NCBI RefSeq assembly: GCF_014698735.1
Contig: NZ_JACJTQ010000028.1
Location: forward strand, 19,936-83,935
Direction of reading: 5' to 3'
From: Anabaena catenula FACHB-362
GTDB lineage: Bacteria > Cyanobacteriota > Cyanobacteriia > Cyanobacteriales > Nostocaceae
DNA length: 64,000 nt
The notes beneath the pieces are model-generated. The model did no database searches. It was not told the DNA's origin and worked only from the letters and a program-made list of their open reading frames with translations. A program made the translations under genes and the position numbers. Position 1 is the first letter of the stretch; each line of letters begins with the position of its first letter. Shown here in pieces: positions 8,594 to 16,996 of the stretch.

Positions 8594-9856
8594 ATGAAAT
8601 TATCTTTTTTCGAGCAAAAAACCCAATTAATCCGCCAAAAATTTACAGAATATTGGCATTTATTTAATCAATGGTTGATAAATACTCCAGAAAGAGCTAT
8701 TTTAGATGCTTATCAAGCAGCTAAAGCCATCCAAAAGATAGAAATAGAACAATTTAAGGGGCAAAAAATTTCTCCTGAATTAGCCAATTCCACAGAAAAT
8801 GTGATGTCTTATTGGCAGGGAAATCTCAATAGAAATTTAACTACTATTAAAGTGAGATTAGCGGAATTTAATTTAGGAAGTACATTTATCAATACTTCAG
8901 ATTCTAGTATTTTAGAAAAGCTCAAATTTATTGATGAAGTAATAGCTAGATATACGCCGCCCGATGCATCAATTTTTGAACCTCTGCCAACTAATCCTAA
9001 TCCAGTTCAAAAACAATCAAATCTACCCAATAAAGATGTTTCCAATTCCGCACCTACAATTCAGAAAACGGGGGTAATTCCTAGATCAATTGGCATAACA
9101 ATTAATAAAATTACCCAAGATTTTGCCCCTAAGGCAGAAGAAGAATTTGTCAAAAAGTATCGAATTTCTAGAAATAGGACAAGAAGGGCTATCAAATTTT
9201 TATTGCTGTTAATTATTGTCCCACTATTAACTCAGCATTTTTCTAAAATTTTGTTAATTCATCCTCTAGTAGAAAACTTTAGAATCGAAAATAAAACACA
9301 AATTTTTCTAAATTCCGAAATGGAAGACGCAGCTTTGAAAGAATTAGCAAATTTTGAAAAACAATTAAAATTTGAAAGTCTTTTACTTACAGCACCTGAA
9401 ATTTTACCAGAAAAAATTGCAGCCAAGCTTAAGAATAAAGTTAAGGAAATAGCCGCAGAATTTAATTATAAAAGTAGCAATGCAATCAGTAATGTATTTG
9501 CTGATGTAATTTCACTGGTTGCTTTTGCTATGGTTATTGCTTTCAGCAAAAAAGATATTATCTTTGTCAAATATTTTATAGATGAAATTATCTATGGTTT
9601 AAGTGATAGTGCTAAGGCATTTTTAATTATTTTATTTACAGATATATTTGTTGGTTTCCACTCCCCGCATGGGTGGGAAATTCTTTTAGAAGCAGTAGCA
9701 GAACATTTGGGTTTACCAGCAAGTAGAAACGGAATATTTCTATTTATCGCTACATTTCCTGTGATTTTAAACACTATATTTAAATACTGGATCTTCCGCT
9801 ATCTCAGCCGTTTATCTCCTTCAGCATTAGCAACTTTGAAAGAAATGGATGAGTAA
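8594..9856 (+). CDS. pxcA: Proton extrusion protein PxcA (CemA family)
   Basis: A 420-residue inner-membrane protein homologous to chloroplast CemA. Cyanobacterial PxcA is needed for light-induced Na+-dependent proton extrusion and helps inorganic carbon uptake. A hydrophilic N-terminal half (1-195) precedes four membrane segments at about 199-221, 301-318, 340-356 and 380-402. The conserved C-terminal blocks 'LFTDIFVGFHSPHGWE' and 'FKYWIFRYLSRLSPSALAT' are present. The 420-residue length fits cyanobacterial members, which are longer than plastid CemA because of the N-terminal extension. It is monocistronic. Confidence 0.9.
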   Translation: MKLSFFEQKTQLIRQKFTEYWHLFNQWLINTPERAILDAYQAAKAIQKIEIEQFKGQKISPELANSTENVMSYWQGNLNRNLTTIKVRLAEFNLGSTFINTSDSSILEKLKFIDEVIARYTPPDASIFEPLPTNPNPVQKQSNLPNKDVSNSAPTIQKTGVIPRSIGITINKITQDFAPKAEEEFVKKYRISRNRTRRAIKFLLLLIIVPLLTQHFSKILLIHPLVENFRIENKTQIFLNSEMEDAALKELANFEKQLKFESLLLTAPEILPEKIAAKLKNKVKEIAAEFNYKSSNAISNVFADVISLVAFAMVIAFSKKDIIFVKYFIDEIIYGLSDSAKAFLIILFTDIFVGFHSPHGWEILLEAVAEHLGLPASRNGIFLFIATFPVILNTIFKYWIFRYLSRLSPSALATLKEMDE

Positions 9857-9889
9857 ATAAGGTATAACCGAGAATCCCTACCAATGATA

Positions 9890-10000
9890 CCATGTCTGGT
9901 TAAAGACTTATTATTAGTTCTGACACGGAGACACGGAGAGTTTTTTGATAAGCAATTAGCCGGACTTGATATGAAACGTCTCTACAGGGTTCTGGATAAG
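9890..10000. repeat. Degenerate dispersed repeat (partner near 13225-13330)
   Basis: 'ggttaaagacttattatta', 'gataagcaatta', 'gaaacgtctctacagg' and 'gttctgga' follow the same order as 'ggtttaagacttataatta', 'gacaagtaattta', 'ggaacgtttctatcagg' and 'tttctgga' in the later copy. A second short repeat, an inverted 'aacctctcccctaccagggttgg' type element, lies at 10031-10074. I see no gene in the remaining 9857-10528 gap. Confidence 0.45.
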
Positions 10001-10528
10001 GCATAAGTAGCTTGGGCACAATTAAATATAAAACCTCTCTCCAAACCTCTCCCCTACCAGGGTTGGGGGGTTAGGTTTATATTATATTTTTTAACGCCCA
10101 CTTACTTACTTATTTAATTTAAATAAAAGTCGATGTCTATTAAAGTCTTGTTGGTAAAAAACATTTTTCCGTATTAAGCCATTAACAAAGGAAGATTTGA
10201 ATAGCATAACGTAGTTAAAAATATAGTCACAAAAATACCAAAAATGCCAATTATAATAACAATATATCCAAGATTTTACAGCTTAGATTTAGATTAATAA
10301 GTGTGAATTAGCTACTTATTGATTTTGTCAAGATATCAATAATTTTTTATGAATTTCTAGAAAGTGTTTGTGCAAAATCTAAGTTTATCTGTTACTAATT
10401 AAGATTGATAATTGCTTTTTATCCTCCATGAAAGTAATTATTAAGAGTACTGAGGTATAATAGCTTATCAAGCTCTTTTACTTCTGGCATACAAACAAAT
10501 TAAGAAATTAATTTCCTCATTTAGACTT

Positions 10529-11830
10529 ATGAGTATCTTCTTCAATCAAAAATTTCAAATCACAGCAGGTGTTGCCACGTTAATACTTGCTAATTTAGCT
10601 AATAACTATTTAGCTCCACAGTCTGTGAATAAGCAGCTAATTCAAAAACAACAAGTTACACCCAATTTAGCTTTTATTCAGCCGTCAAATACTGCTAAAA
10701 CTCAAACCCATCTGACTGAAGCGCCCATTAGTAATTTTATTAATCAGCAAATATCTGAGCTAAATAGCAGCCAGAAGTCTAAAAATACATCTGTATTCTA
10801 TTCTGTTATTGATGAGTGGAAAAAATATCAATATAGTGTGAATGGTAATCATGTTTTAAAACCAGTAAAATTACCAGCTACCAAAGTTAGTTTTAATCAA
10901 GCAGATTTATTAACGGTGCTTACCAATACGAGAAAATATTTCCAAGATCATGCCCAAAAAGACCCTGATATTTCTCGCAATGGGCTGTTGTTAAGCCAGG
11001 GAGTTACTTTAGAGGATGTTCTCAAAACTTTAGATTTTATGATTGTAGTTTTACAGGAGGATATTAGCAATAATCGCACTACTCGGTTACAAGATCCGAA
11101 TTTTATTAACGCTAATTTTCGAGTAATTAAATGGTCGGCTTATAACCCTGAAAAGCCAAAACAGAAGCAATTACGAATTACAAAATATGCTGTTTTTACC
11201 CATTCTGGTTCTCGCAGCAAAACTTCTAAATATAATATACCAATTTATAGTTTAAAAGAAAATTCAGATGCTGATAAATTTTACATGAAATATACGAAGC
11301 AGGATGTTTTGTCAGGTATTTATGAACCTGGGGGTAAAGAATTTGGTAAAGTTGAGCCTTTGGCATATTTAACTCGTGAAGGTTTAGAAGAAGCTTTAAT
11401 GCAGGGAACAATCTTGATTAATTTTACAGATGGTTCTAAAGCATTTTTTAATGTGGATAAAAATAATGGCATATCTTATGTGAAGGGATTAAAAGCAACA
11501 TCACAAAAACGTTATTGGTATTTTAGAAAAGTTGATCAAATTAAAGGTTACGGACACCAAATAGATGCAAAAATCTCTATCAAACCAGGAGTAACTTTTG
11601 CCGGTGATGTATTAAACATGGGGTTAGGAAGGGTGATTATTATGGAGTATAATCAAGCTGGAAATAAACGCTTGCAAATGGGAGTAATTGCAGATACAGG
11701 TGGCGCGTTTTTGCCAAATCTTGCTCAACTCGATTTTTTGGCGGGTATTTTTCAGAATCAAAGAGAATTTAGGCAGCATATTCAGCAATTACCAGAATAT
11801 GCTACCGCATATATTTTGGTGAAAAAGTAA
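10529..11830 (+). CDS. MltA-like protein (lytic transglycosylase A / 3D double-psi barrel fold)
   Basis: A 433-residue protein with an N-terminal hydrophobic segment (about 10-28), suggesting export. The central part resembles the MltA barrel: 'ITKYAVFTHSGSRSKTSKYNIP', 'LSGIYEPGGKEFGKVEPLAYLTREGLEEAL' and 'ILINFTDGSKAFFNVDKNNG'. The C-terminal 'KISIKPGVTFAGDVLNMG' and 'MGVIADTGGAFLPN' match the 3D-domain block, where an aspartate (here in 'ADTGG') is catalytic in E. coli MltA. It may cleave peptidoglycan to 1,6-anhydro products in the periplasm. The assignment is by motif resemblance only; the similarity is remote and the usual 'GYYEP' block is only partly conserved. Confidence 0.55.
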   Translation: MSIFFNQKFQITAGVATLILANLANNYLAPQSVNKQLIQKQQVTPNLAFIQPSNTAKTQTHLTEAPISNFINQQISELNSSQKSKNTSVFYSVIDEWKKYQYSVNGNHVLKPVKLPATKVSFNQADLLTVLTNTRKYFQDHAQKDPDISRNGLLLSQGVTLEDVLKTLDFMIVVLQEDISNNRTTRLQDPNFINANFRVIKWSAYNPEKPKQKQLRITKYAVFTHSGSRSKTSKYNIPIYSLKENSDADKFYMKYTKQDVLSGIYEPGGKEFGKVEPLAYLTREGLEEALMQGTILINFTDGSKAFFNVDKNNGISYVKGLKATSQKRYWYFRKVDQIKGYGHQIDAKISIKPGVTFAGDVLNMGLGRVIIMEYNQAGNKRLQMGVIADTGGAFLPNLAQLDFLAGIFQNQREFRQHIQQLPEYATAYILVKK

Positions 11831-11866
11831 CAAATTTCTAGCTTAAAGCCTTAGTTGTGGCTGAAA

Positions 11867-12667
11867 TCAAAATAATGCCATTACAGCCGCAGGAGAACCG
11901 GAACCACCCCGCAATCGGAGAATACCAATCACCAGAGTAGCGCCTTGGGGCGGTAGTTGATCTAAATTGGTTAGGTTTTCTAATACAATCAGCGATTGGC
12001 TTCGTGACTGCTCTCTGTGCGATCGCTCTAACAACAACCGATTAGTAGTAAGATTAATATCTTGCCCTGAATCTACACCATGTGTATCAATTCCAACTCC
12101 AGCAATTTTTCTTTCAGTAATTAAAAACTGGGTTGCATCACTACCAAAGCCTGGAAAATGCATATTTCCTTGTTCGTCGTGGTTCAAAAAGGCGCTTTTA
12201 TCTAGCCATTTAGCTTGCCATCCTGTATAAAGTAGTACGGCACAATCAGCAGGAACAGTCCCAAATTCTGCTTCCCAAGTCAGAATATCAGCAATAGTGA
12301 GGAGATAATCAGCATTCACTGCTGCTTGCTTGCAGATGTCTATAACTACCGCAGGTACTACTAGAGACTGGGCTGGGTATTCATCAATACTTACACCATT
12401 CGTGTAAAAACTATTAGGGGCATTAATATGAGTAGCGCTATGTTCCCCTAAAGAAAAACGTCGCAGATAATAACCATCATCTTGCAGTTCGGCAACAGTA
12501 GTAAATGTTACGGGAGGATCGCCCGGCCATTGAGGGATACCCGTGTCGATGACATGACTCAGGTGAATGACACAGGAATAGGCGATACTATTTTGCTTCT
12601 GGGTATGTATAATAGCGTTCCTCTCTGATTTAGCTACTGCTATTATTTTAAACAATTCAAAAGTCAA
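11867..12667 (-). CDS. Cyclase family protein (kynurenine formamidase-like metal hydrolase)
   Basis: A PF04199-type protein. 'HLSHVIDTGIPQWPGDPPVTF' opens the domain and 'GEHSATHINAPNSFYTNG' is the metal-binding HxxxTHxDAPxH motif with Asn for Asp and Ser for the last His, so metal binding may be altered. 'VGIDTHGVDSGQD' and 'LENLTNLDQLPPQGATLVIG' complete the fold. Members hydrolyse N-formylkynurenine or other cyclic amides; the substrate here is unknown. The only conventional start in frame ahead of the domain is a TTG at 12667. There is no in-frame ATG before residue 170 or so, so the start is uncertain and may lie about 25 codons further in. Confidence 0.7.
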   Translation of the reverse strand: MTFELFKIIAVAKSERNAIIHTQKQNSIAYSCVIHLSHVIDTGIPQWPGDPPVTFTTVAELQDDGYYLRRFSLGEHSATHINAPNSFYTNGVSIDEYPAQSLVVPAVVIDICKQAAVNADYLLTIADILTWEAEFGTVPADCAVLLYTGWQAKWLDKSAFLNHDEQGNMHFPGFGSDATQFLITERKIAGVGIDTHGVDSGQDINLTTNRLLLERSHREQSRSQSLIVLENLTNLDQLPPQGATLVIGILRLRGGSGSPAAVMALF

Positions 12668-13084
12668 AATTCAAACCTGTTTCAGTCGAGGTCTAATACT
12701 GTTTCACTTTAAGGTGCATACAAATGAAATAACTCTATTATACGGAGACAGGGAGATTCTTATGTAGCTTTAATTAAATGAATTCATATAAATCGCCGAC
12801 TGTAGCCCGCTGAGTGCAGATTAACACAAATAGTGTAAATTTATACTCTTATTGTTGCCGTAATTTAAAAGTCTTTCACCCTTGAATTTTTAATAAATAA
12901 TCCCCCAATTCCTGCAAATATCAGGTTTATGGGGGTTTTAAATGTTGCAGCAAAAAGTGAATATATCGTTAGTGAACAGCCAAAAGGTTAAAACTTCAGT
13001 AAAATAAGGTTAAATTTGGGTAAAAATATACGCATATTTAGCAATCAATAATGGTTAAGGTTTGTAAGACGATGTTTGGAAAGT

Positions 13085-13189
13085 TATAGCAGGAGGCAGG
13101 AGGCAGAGGGCAGGAGGCAGGAGGGAAAGCCTTATTATATCTAAGTTTCAAGGATTAATAATGTCCTAACTATCCTGGCTACAGCTATA
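13085..13189. repeat. TATAGC-bounded repeat with AGGCAGG tandem units
   Basis: Starts TATAGCAGG, carries about four AGGCAGG-like heptamers (to about 13125), and ends AGCTATA. The right half ('agtttca', 'aatgtcctaacta', 'cctggctacagctata') matches the element at 4156-4305. It lies in the 760-bp gene-free gap 12668-13427. Confidence 0.55.
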
Positions 13190-13224
13190 TCAAATATAAT
13201 AAATAACCTGTCAGATCATCTTCG

Positions 13225-13330
13225 GTTTAAGACTTATAATTAGGGTTTCTACTGAGAATATTTGTGACAAGTAATTTAGGAAACTTAGTATTAAACTACT
13301 CATGGAACGTTTCTATCAGGTTTCTGGATC
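13225..13330. repeat. Degenerate dispersed repeat (partner near 9890-10000)
   Basis: Same order of blocks as the copy at 9890-10000, with about two thirds of positions matching by eye. No open reading frame of note is present in the gap. Confidence 0.4.
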
Positions 13331-13427
13331 AAGAATATTTAATTTCTAGATATCTCTAATAAATAGGTAGAAGTGGACACTACATTACCTGCAATATACT
13401 ATATGAGTAAACCTATTTTTTAGCTCT

Positions 13428-14396
13428 ATGAATCGTTCAGCCTGCCTGATATTTAATCCGGTTGCGGGTCAGGGGAATCCAGAATTAGAATTAGATGAAA
13501 TTAGGGCAATATTAGAGCCAGCTATTGACCTAGATATTTATTTCACAACTGAAGAGATAGATGCTGATCAACTAGCACAAGCAGCGGTAGAAAGGGGAGT
13601 AGAGGAGATTATTGTTTCCGGGGGAGATGGAACTTTATCAGCTGCTGCTGCTGCGGTAATTAATACCAATATTCCCTTTGGGATTATTTCCAGGGGAACA
13701 GCAAACGCTTTTGCGGCAGCTTTAAATATTCCCAATACAATCGTCGCCGCTTGTGAAACAATCTTAGAAGGCAAAACCCGCACAGTAGATATAGCTTATT
13801 GCAATGATAGACCGATGGTCTTATTGGTAGGTATTGGCTTTGAAGCGGGAGCAGTCGAAAAAGCCGACAGAGAAGCCAAAAATCGTTTTGGAATGATAGC
13901 CTACATCTTAGCAGGCATCCAAGAACTGCAAAATTTACAGAAATTTGCTGTCGAAATTGAAACAGAAGACAAGATAATTAGAACTATTGCGTCAGCAGTG
14001 ACAGTGGCAAATGCTGCACCTCCCACATCAGTTTTAGCTCAGGGGCCAGCAGGTATTTTTTTTGATGATGGATTACTAGATTTAACAATTGTAGCTCCAG
14101 ATAATAAAGCTGGTGCGATCGCAGCCACGTTCCATTTACTTCAAAGCGCTTCCACAGGTACCGCAACGGAACGTGATGATATTGGCTATCTGCGAAGTAA
14201 AAAGTTTAAAATCACAACTGACCCACCACAAAAGATAGTCATAGATGGGGAAATAGTGGGTACAACTCCTGTAGAAATTAACTGCATACCAGCTGGCTTG
14301 AGGATTTTTGTGCCATTAGTAGAAGAAGAAATATTCACTGAAAAATTAGAAGGACTGCCGCATTTGAATGTGGAAATAAAACACTCAGATGAATAA
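13428..14396 (+). CDS. YegS/BmrU-type lipid kinase (diacylglycerol kinase family)
   Basis: A 322-residue protein, normal for the family. The N-terminal 'CLIFNPVAGQGNPELEL' and the nucleotide-binding 'IIVSGGDGTLSAAAAAV' (GGDGT at 65-69) are diagnostic, as is 'FGIISRGTANAFAAALNIP'. The C-terminal beta-sandwich includes 'FDDGLLDLTIVAP' and 'DPPQKIVIDGEIVGTTPVEINCIPAGLRIFVP'. It should phosphorylate a lipid such as diacylglycerol from ATP at the inner membrane; the lipid is not determined. It converges on the small acidic protein gene downstream, with a shared hairpin between them. Confidence 0.88.
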   Translation: MNRSACLIFNPVAGQGNPELELDEIRAILEPAIDLDIYFTTEEIDADQLAQAAVERGVEEIIVSGGDGTLSAAAAAVINTNIPFGIISRGTANAFAAALNIPNTIVAACETILEGKTRTVDIAYCNDRPMVLLVGIGFEAGAVEKADREAKNRFGMIAYILAGIQELQNLQKFAVEIETEDKIIRTIASAVTVANAAPPTSVLAQGPAGIFFDDGLLDLTIVAPDNKAGAIAATFHLLQSASTGTATERDDIGYLRSKKFKITTDPPQKIVIDGEIVGTTPVEINCIPAGLRIFVPLVEEEIFTEKLEGLPHLNVEIKHSDE

Positions 14397-14397
14397 G

Positions 14398-14421
14398 GGG
14401 TGCAATCAAGTAATTACACCC
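14398..14421. terminator. Hairpin between convergent genes
   Basis: GGGTG (14398-14402) pairs with CACCC (14417-14421), extended after one mismatch by AAT/ATT. It sits between the stops of two convergent genes (14396 and 14439) and could act in both directions. There is no strong T-tract. Confidence 0.35.
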
Positions 14422-14438
14422 AGAATACAGCTTATTCA

Positions 14439-14846
14439 CTAAATCATGCCGGTTCCTTTACCCCGTTTATCGCCTGTTTCTGTCAATTCACCGGCTTTAT
14501 CTTCTTTAACTTCTTGTAGTTCCTCAAGGCGTTCTGCGGCATCTCTGGCGATGTTTTCTCGCGCATCCCCTGGAACTTCATAATACATTTCTGGTTCAAC
14601 TGGATAGTTATTCAAAAGACCTTCTTGATCAACAGTGTAACCATCAGTGGTGCGGATGCTTTCATCATTAGTTTGGTCATCTGTAGGCGCACTGGAGAGT
14701 TTTTCTTCTGTGGGAACTTGTTTATAATCTTCTCCTTCTCTGGCTATACGCGCCGCTGTTTCTGCTGGAATTATGCCCCGATCATATGAATCTGAATCAA
14801 CACGATGAGCAGAATCAATATTTTTCTTCCCTGCTTTCTTAACCAT
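14439..14846 (-). CDS. Hypothetical acidic hydrophilic protein
   Basis: A 135-residue protein with no signal peptide, membrane segment or cysteine. It starts at the ATG at 14846, 8 bases after an excellent AAGGAGGA site (14855-14862). It is highly charged ('REGEDYKQVPTEEKLSS', 'AERLEELQEVKEDKAGEL') and probably largely disordered. I recognise no domain. A second small acidic protein (DUF6335) lies 380 bp upstream on the same strand; a stress or desiccation role is possible but unsupported by motif. Confidence 0.7.
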   Translation of the reverse strand: MVKKAGKKNIDSAHRVDSDSYDRGIIPAETAARIAREGEDYKQVPTEEKLSSAPTDDQTNDESIRTTDGYTVDQEGLLNNYPVEPEMYYEVPGDARENIARDAAERLEELQEVKEDKAGELTETGDKRGKGTGMI

Positions 14847-15189
14847 CAATTTTGTCCTCCTTATGTTTTCATCACTTCGAGACTAGATTATACTTATGGA
14901 AAACATAAATCTACTATCTCAAGAAGTAGAGAAATAGAAAATATCAACTAATATTCTCTATCGGAAGATTTATTCATCATCCACCAAACAACTAAATAAC
15001 GAGTTTTGATGGTATCGATTATCAATAATTTGAGGTAATAATTGTCTTTGGTTTAATTAACAAAAAATTAAGAGGATATTTTAAAAGGTCAAAGCTAGTG
15101 ATCTCCTACAGAAGATAGCTCTCTGATAACCACACAGTTAATTGTCAATCAGCACGGTTTTTTCTGCAATTTTTTCCGGAGCTATTGAG

Positions 15190-15217
15190 GTAAACCCTCT
15201 TCCTGTATCGGGTTTAC
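15190..15217 (-). terminator. Hairpin downstream of the DUF6335 gene
   Basis: GTAAACCC (15190-15197) and GGGTTTAC (15210-15217) form a perfect 8-bp stem 9 bases after the minus-strand stop. No T-run follows directly. The rest of the 14847-15225 gap shows nothing else. Confidence 0.4.
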
Positions 15218-15225
15218 TCTGCTTG

Positions 15226-15630
15226 TCACTCCTCAACTTCGGCAGATCGGGGATCTAGTTCCCATCGAGCATCATCACGGTGTTCTAAAATATCCTTCGT
15301 GTGGAGAAAGGCACCATCATTCATTTCTAAACCTACCGCTGCTTCTAATTCCTCTGTTATATTTTTTTCAGGAGTAGCAACAGTACCACCAACAGCTTCA
15401 TCTCCTACAGTTTCTCGCCAATAAGTATCAACTTCATCAACAATAATATTATATTCCGCAGGAAATTCAGGGCTGCTTTCTGTATACTCTTGCCCATGAT
15501 CTCGCAATGAACGTTGACCAACATTATATCCCGGTAAGTCTTTTACTCCAGTCCCATAGGATTCAGTAATTTTCTGTGGCAAATCAACAGATTGATTTTC
15601 GTCTTCCTTTTCCTGTCGTTTTTTTGTCAT
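15226..15630 (-). CDS. DUF6335 family protein
   Basis: A 134-residue protein from the ATG at 15630; a GTG seven codons upstream is less likely. The second half matches the cyanobacterial DUF6335 signature: 'DTYWRETVGDEAVGGTVATPEKN', 'LEAAVGLEMNDGAFLHTKDILEHRDDARWELDP'. The function is unknown. The protein is acidic and soluble, without a signal or membrane helix. The first 60 residues are polar and low in complexity ('MTKKRQEKEDENQSVD'). Confidence 0.75.
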   Translation of the reverse strand: MTKKRQEKEDENQSVDLPQKITESYGTGVKDLPGYNVGQRSLRDHGQEYTESSPEFPAEYNIIVDEVDTYWRETVGDEAVGGTVATPEKNITEELEAAVGLEMNDGAFLHTKDILEHRDDARWELDPRSAEVEE

Positions 15631-16026
15631 AATAATAGCCAGATACTGCACTATGATTATAACGGTTTCACACAGCAGATTTATCTAACTAAAGATGTAT
15701 AACTTTAGTCAGAAAAAATATATCTCTTCAGAACCAAGTAAACCAATTCCTTAAAGATTAATATATTAGGTAATTATTAACGTGATTTTGTTTGATTTTT
15801 TAATTATTACTGTTAGTATTTATTGATTGATTTTTTAATTTTATTGAATTTTTTATTGTTTTTTCGTAGTAAGAATAATGGTTATATAGCAATCATATTT
15901 GAGTTGTGAACTGATGGTATAATTATAACCATAGAGTAAATACTGCTCATAAAAATTAAAATTTTTTGACTATAGCAGTCCTATATTAGTCGTGATAGCG
16001 CAGCTTGGCGTATGCCATACAACAAT

Positions 16027-16054
16027 ATCCCCGACTCTCTGAGAAGTCGAGGAT
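16027..16054. repeat. Short hairpin repeat in a 790-bp gene-free gap
   Basis: ATCCCCGACT pairs with AGTCGAGGAT apart from one C-A mismatch, with an 8-base loop. Similar 'ccccgacttct' hairpins recur in Nostocales intergenic DNA. Apart from this, and very AT-rich DNA with 'attgattttttaat' stretches, I see no gene in 15631-16420. Confidence 0.45.
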
Positions 16055-16420
16055 CTGGCTCTTGTTCACAAATCAGAGAGGTTCTTTATCATGCTATGGT
16101 CTGCTGAAAACCAGTCTAGAAATAGCTTTGACCGTTTTTGGAGATGTCCATTACATCTACTTGTAAATAATATACAACTATCCTAAGGTGGACATTAACA
16201 AAGATTTTAAGCTAAAGTTGTTATGAGTTTGTTTTAGAGTTAGGATGTAAAAATGCAACTGTAAATAAGCAAAAGAGTTGCTACAGTCTATTATTACTAC
16301 AATGCTTAATACTAATAAGATAGGTATAAGCAAAAAAAATCGCGTCTCATATCCTGACATCGATAAATCAACACTCAACATTGAACGGGAAAAATGTCCC
16401 AGTAGTTAAGAAATTGAAAT

Positions 16421-16879
16421 ATGCAAAAACCAGCTATTTCTAAAAAACCAATTCGTTCCTTAGAAGATGCTCTAGAACAGTGTCAAGTTCTGGGTATGCG
16501 CGTCAGCCGCCAGCGCCGCTTTATTCTGGAACTACTTTGGCAAGCAAATGAACATCTTTCTGCCAGAGAGATTTATGATCGTTTAAACCAACAAGGTAAA
16601 GATATCGGACATACGTCTGTTTATCAAAATTTAGAAGCCCTATCCAGTCAGGGTATCATTGAGTGTATTGAACATTGCGATGGACGTTTATACGGTAATA
16701 TTAGTGATGCCCATAGCCACGTCAACTGTATAGATACAAATCAAATTCTCGATGTTCATGTGGAACTATCAGAAGAGTTTCTCCACCAAGTTGAGGTGCA
16801 AACAGGAGTGAACATTACTGGCTACACCATTAACTTTTATGGCTATCGTAACTCACCATCAGGTCAAGATAGTGATTAA
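16421..16879 (+). CDS. perR: Fur-family regulator, PerR/FurC type
   Basis: A 152-residue metalloregulator. The winged helix spans about 22-83 ('MRVSRQRRFILELLWQANEHLSAREIYDRL', 'GHTSVYQNLEALSSQGII'), followed by the dimerisation domain with 'DAHSHVNC' (H98, H100). The paired CxxC structural-zinc motifs of many Fur proteins are missing. The N-terminal 'KPIRSLEDALEQC' block resembles, from memory, FurC/PerR of Anabaena sp. PCC 7120, which represses peroxide-defence genes and responds to H2O2 by metal-catalysed histidine oxidation. Zur and FurA lack that N-terminal block. No peroxidase gene is adjacent. Confidence 0.75.
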   Translation: MQKPAISKKPIRSLEDALEQCQVLGMRVSRQRRFILELLWQANEHLSAREIYDRLNQQGKDIGHTSVYQNLEALSSQGIIECIEHCDGRLYGNISDAHSHVNCIDTNQILDVHVELSEEFLHQVEVQTGVNITGYTINFYGYRNSPSGQDSD

Positions 16880-16996
16880 TTATGAGTTATTGGGCATAGG
16901 GTATAGGCATGAATAATAGATAACAATCAGGTTTAATCAGCTAAGTATAAAATCTGGTTCCTAGTTGGGAAAAAAGTATTTGTATTTGAGTGTACT

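Noticed and set aside
15631..16420. Possible small RNA gene in a 790-bp gap
   Set aside because: Only one short hairpin and AT-rich DNA are visible; no promoter-plus-terminator arrangement was found.
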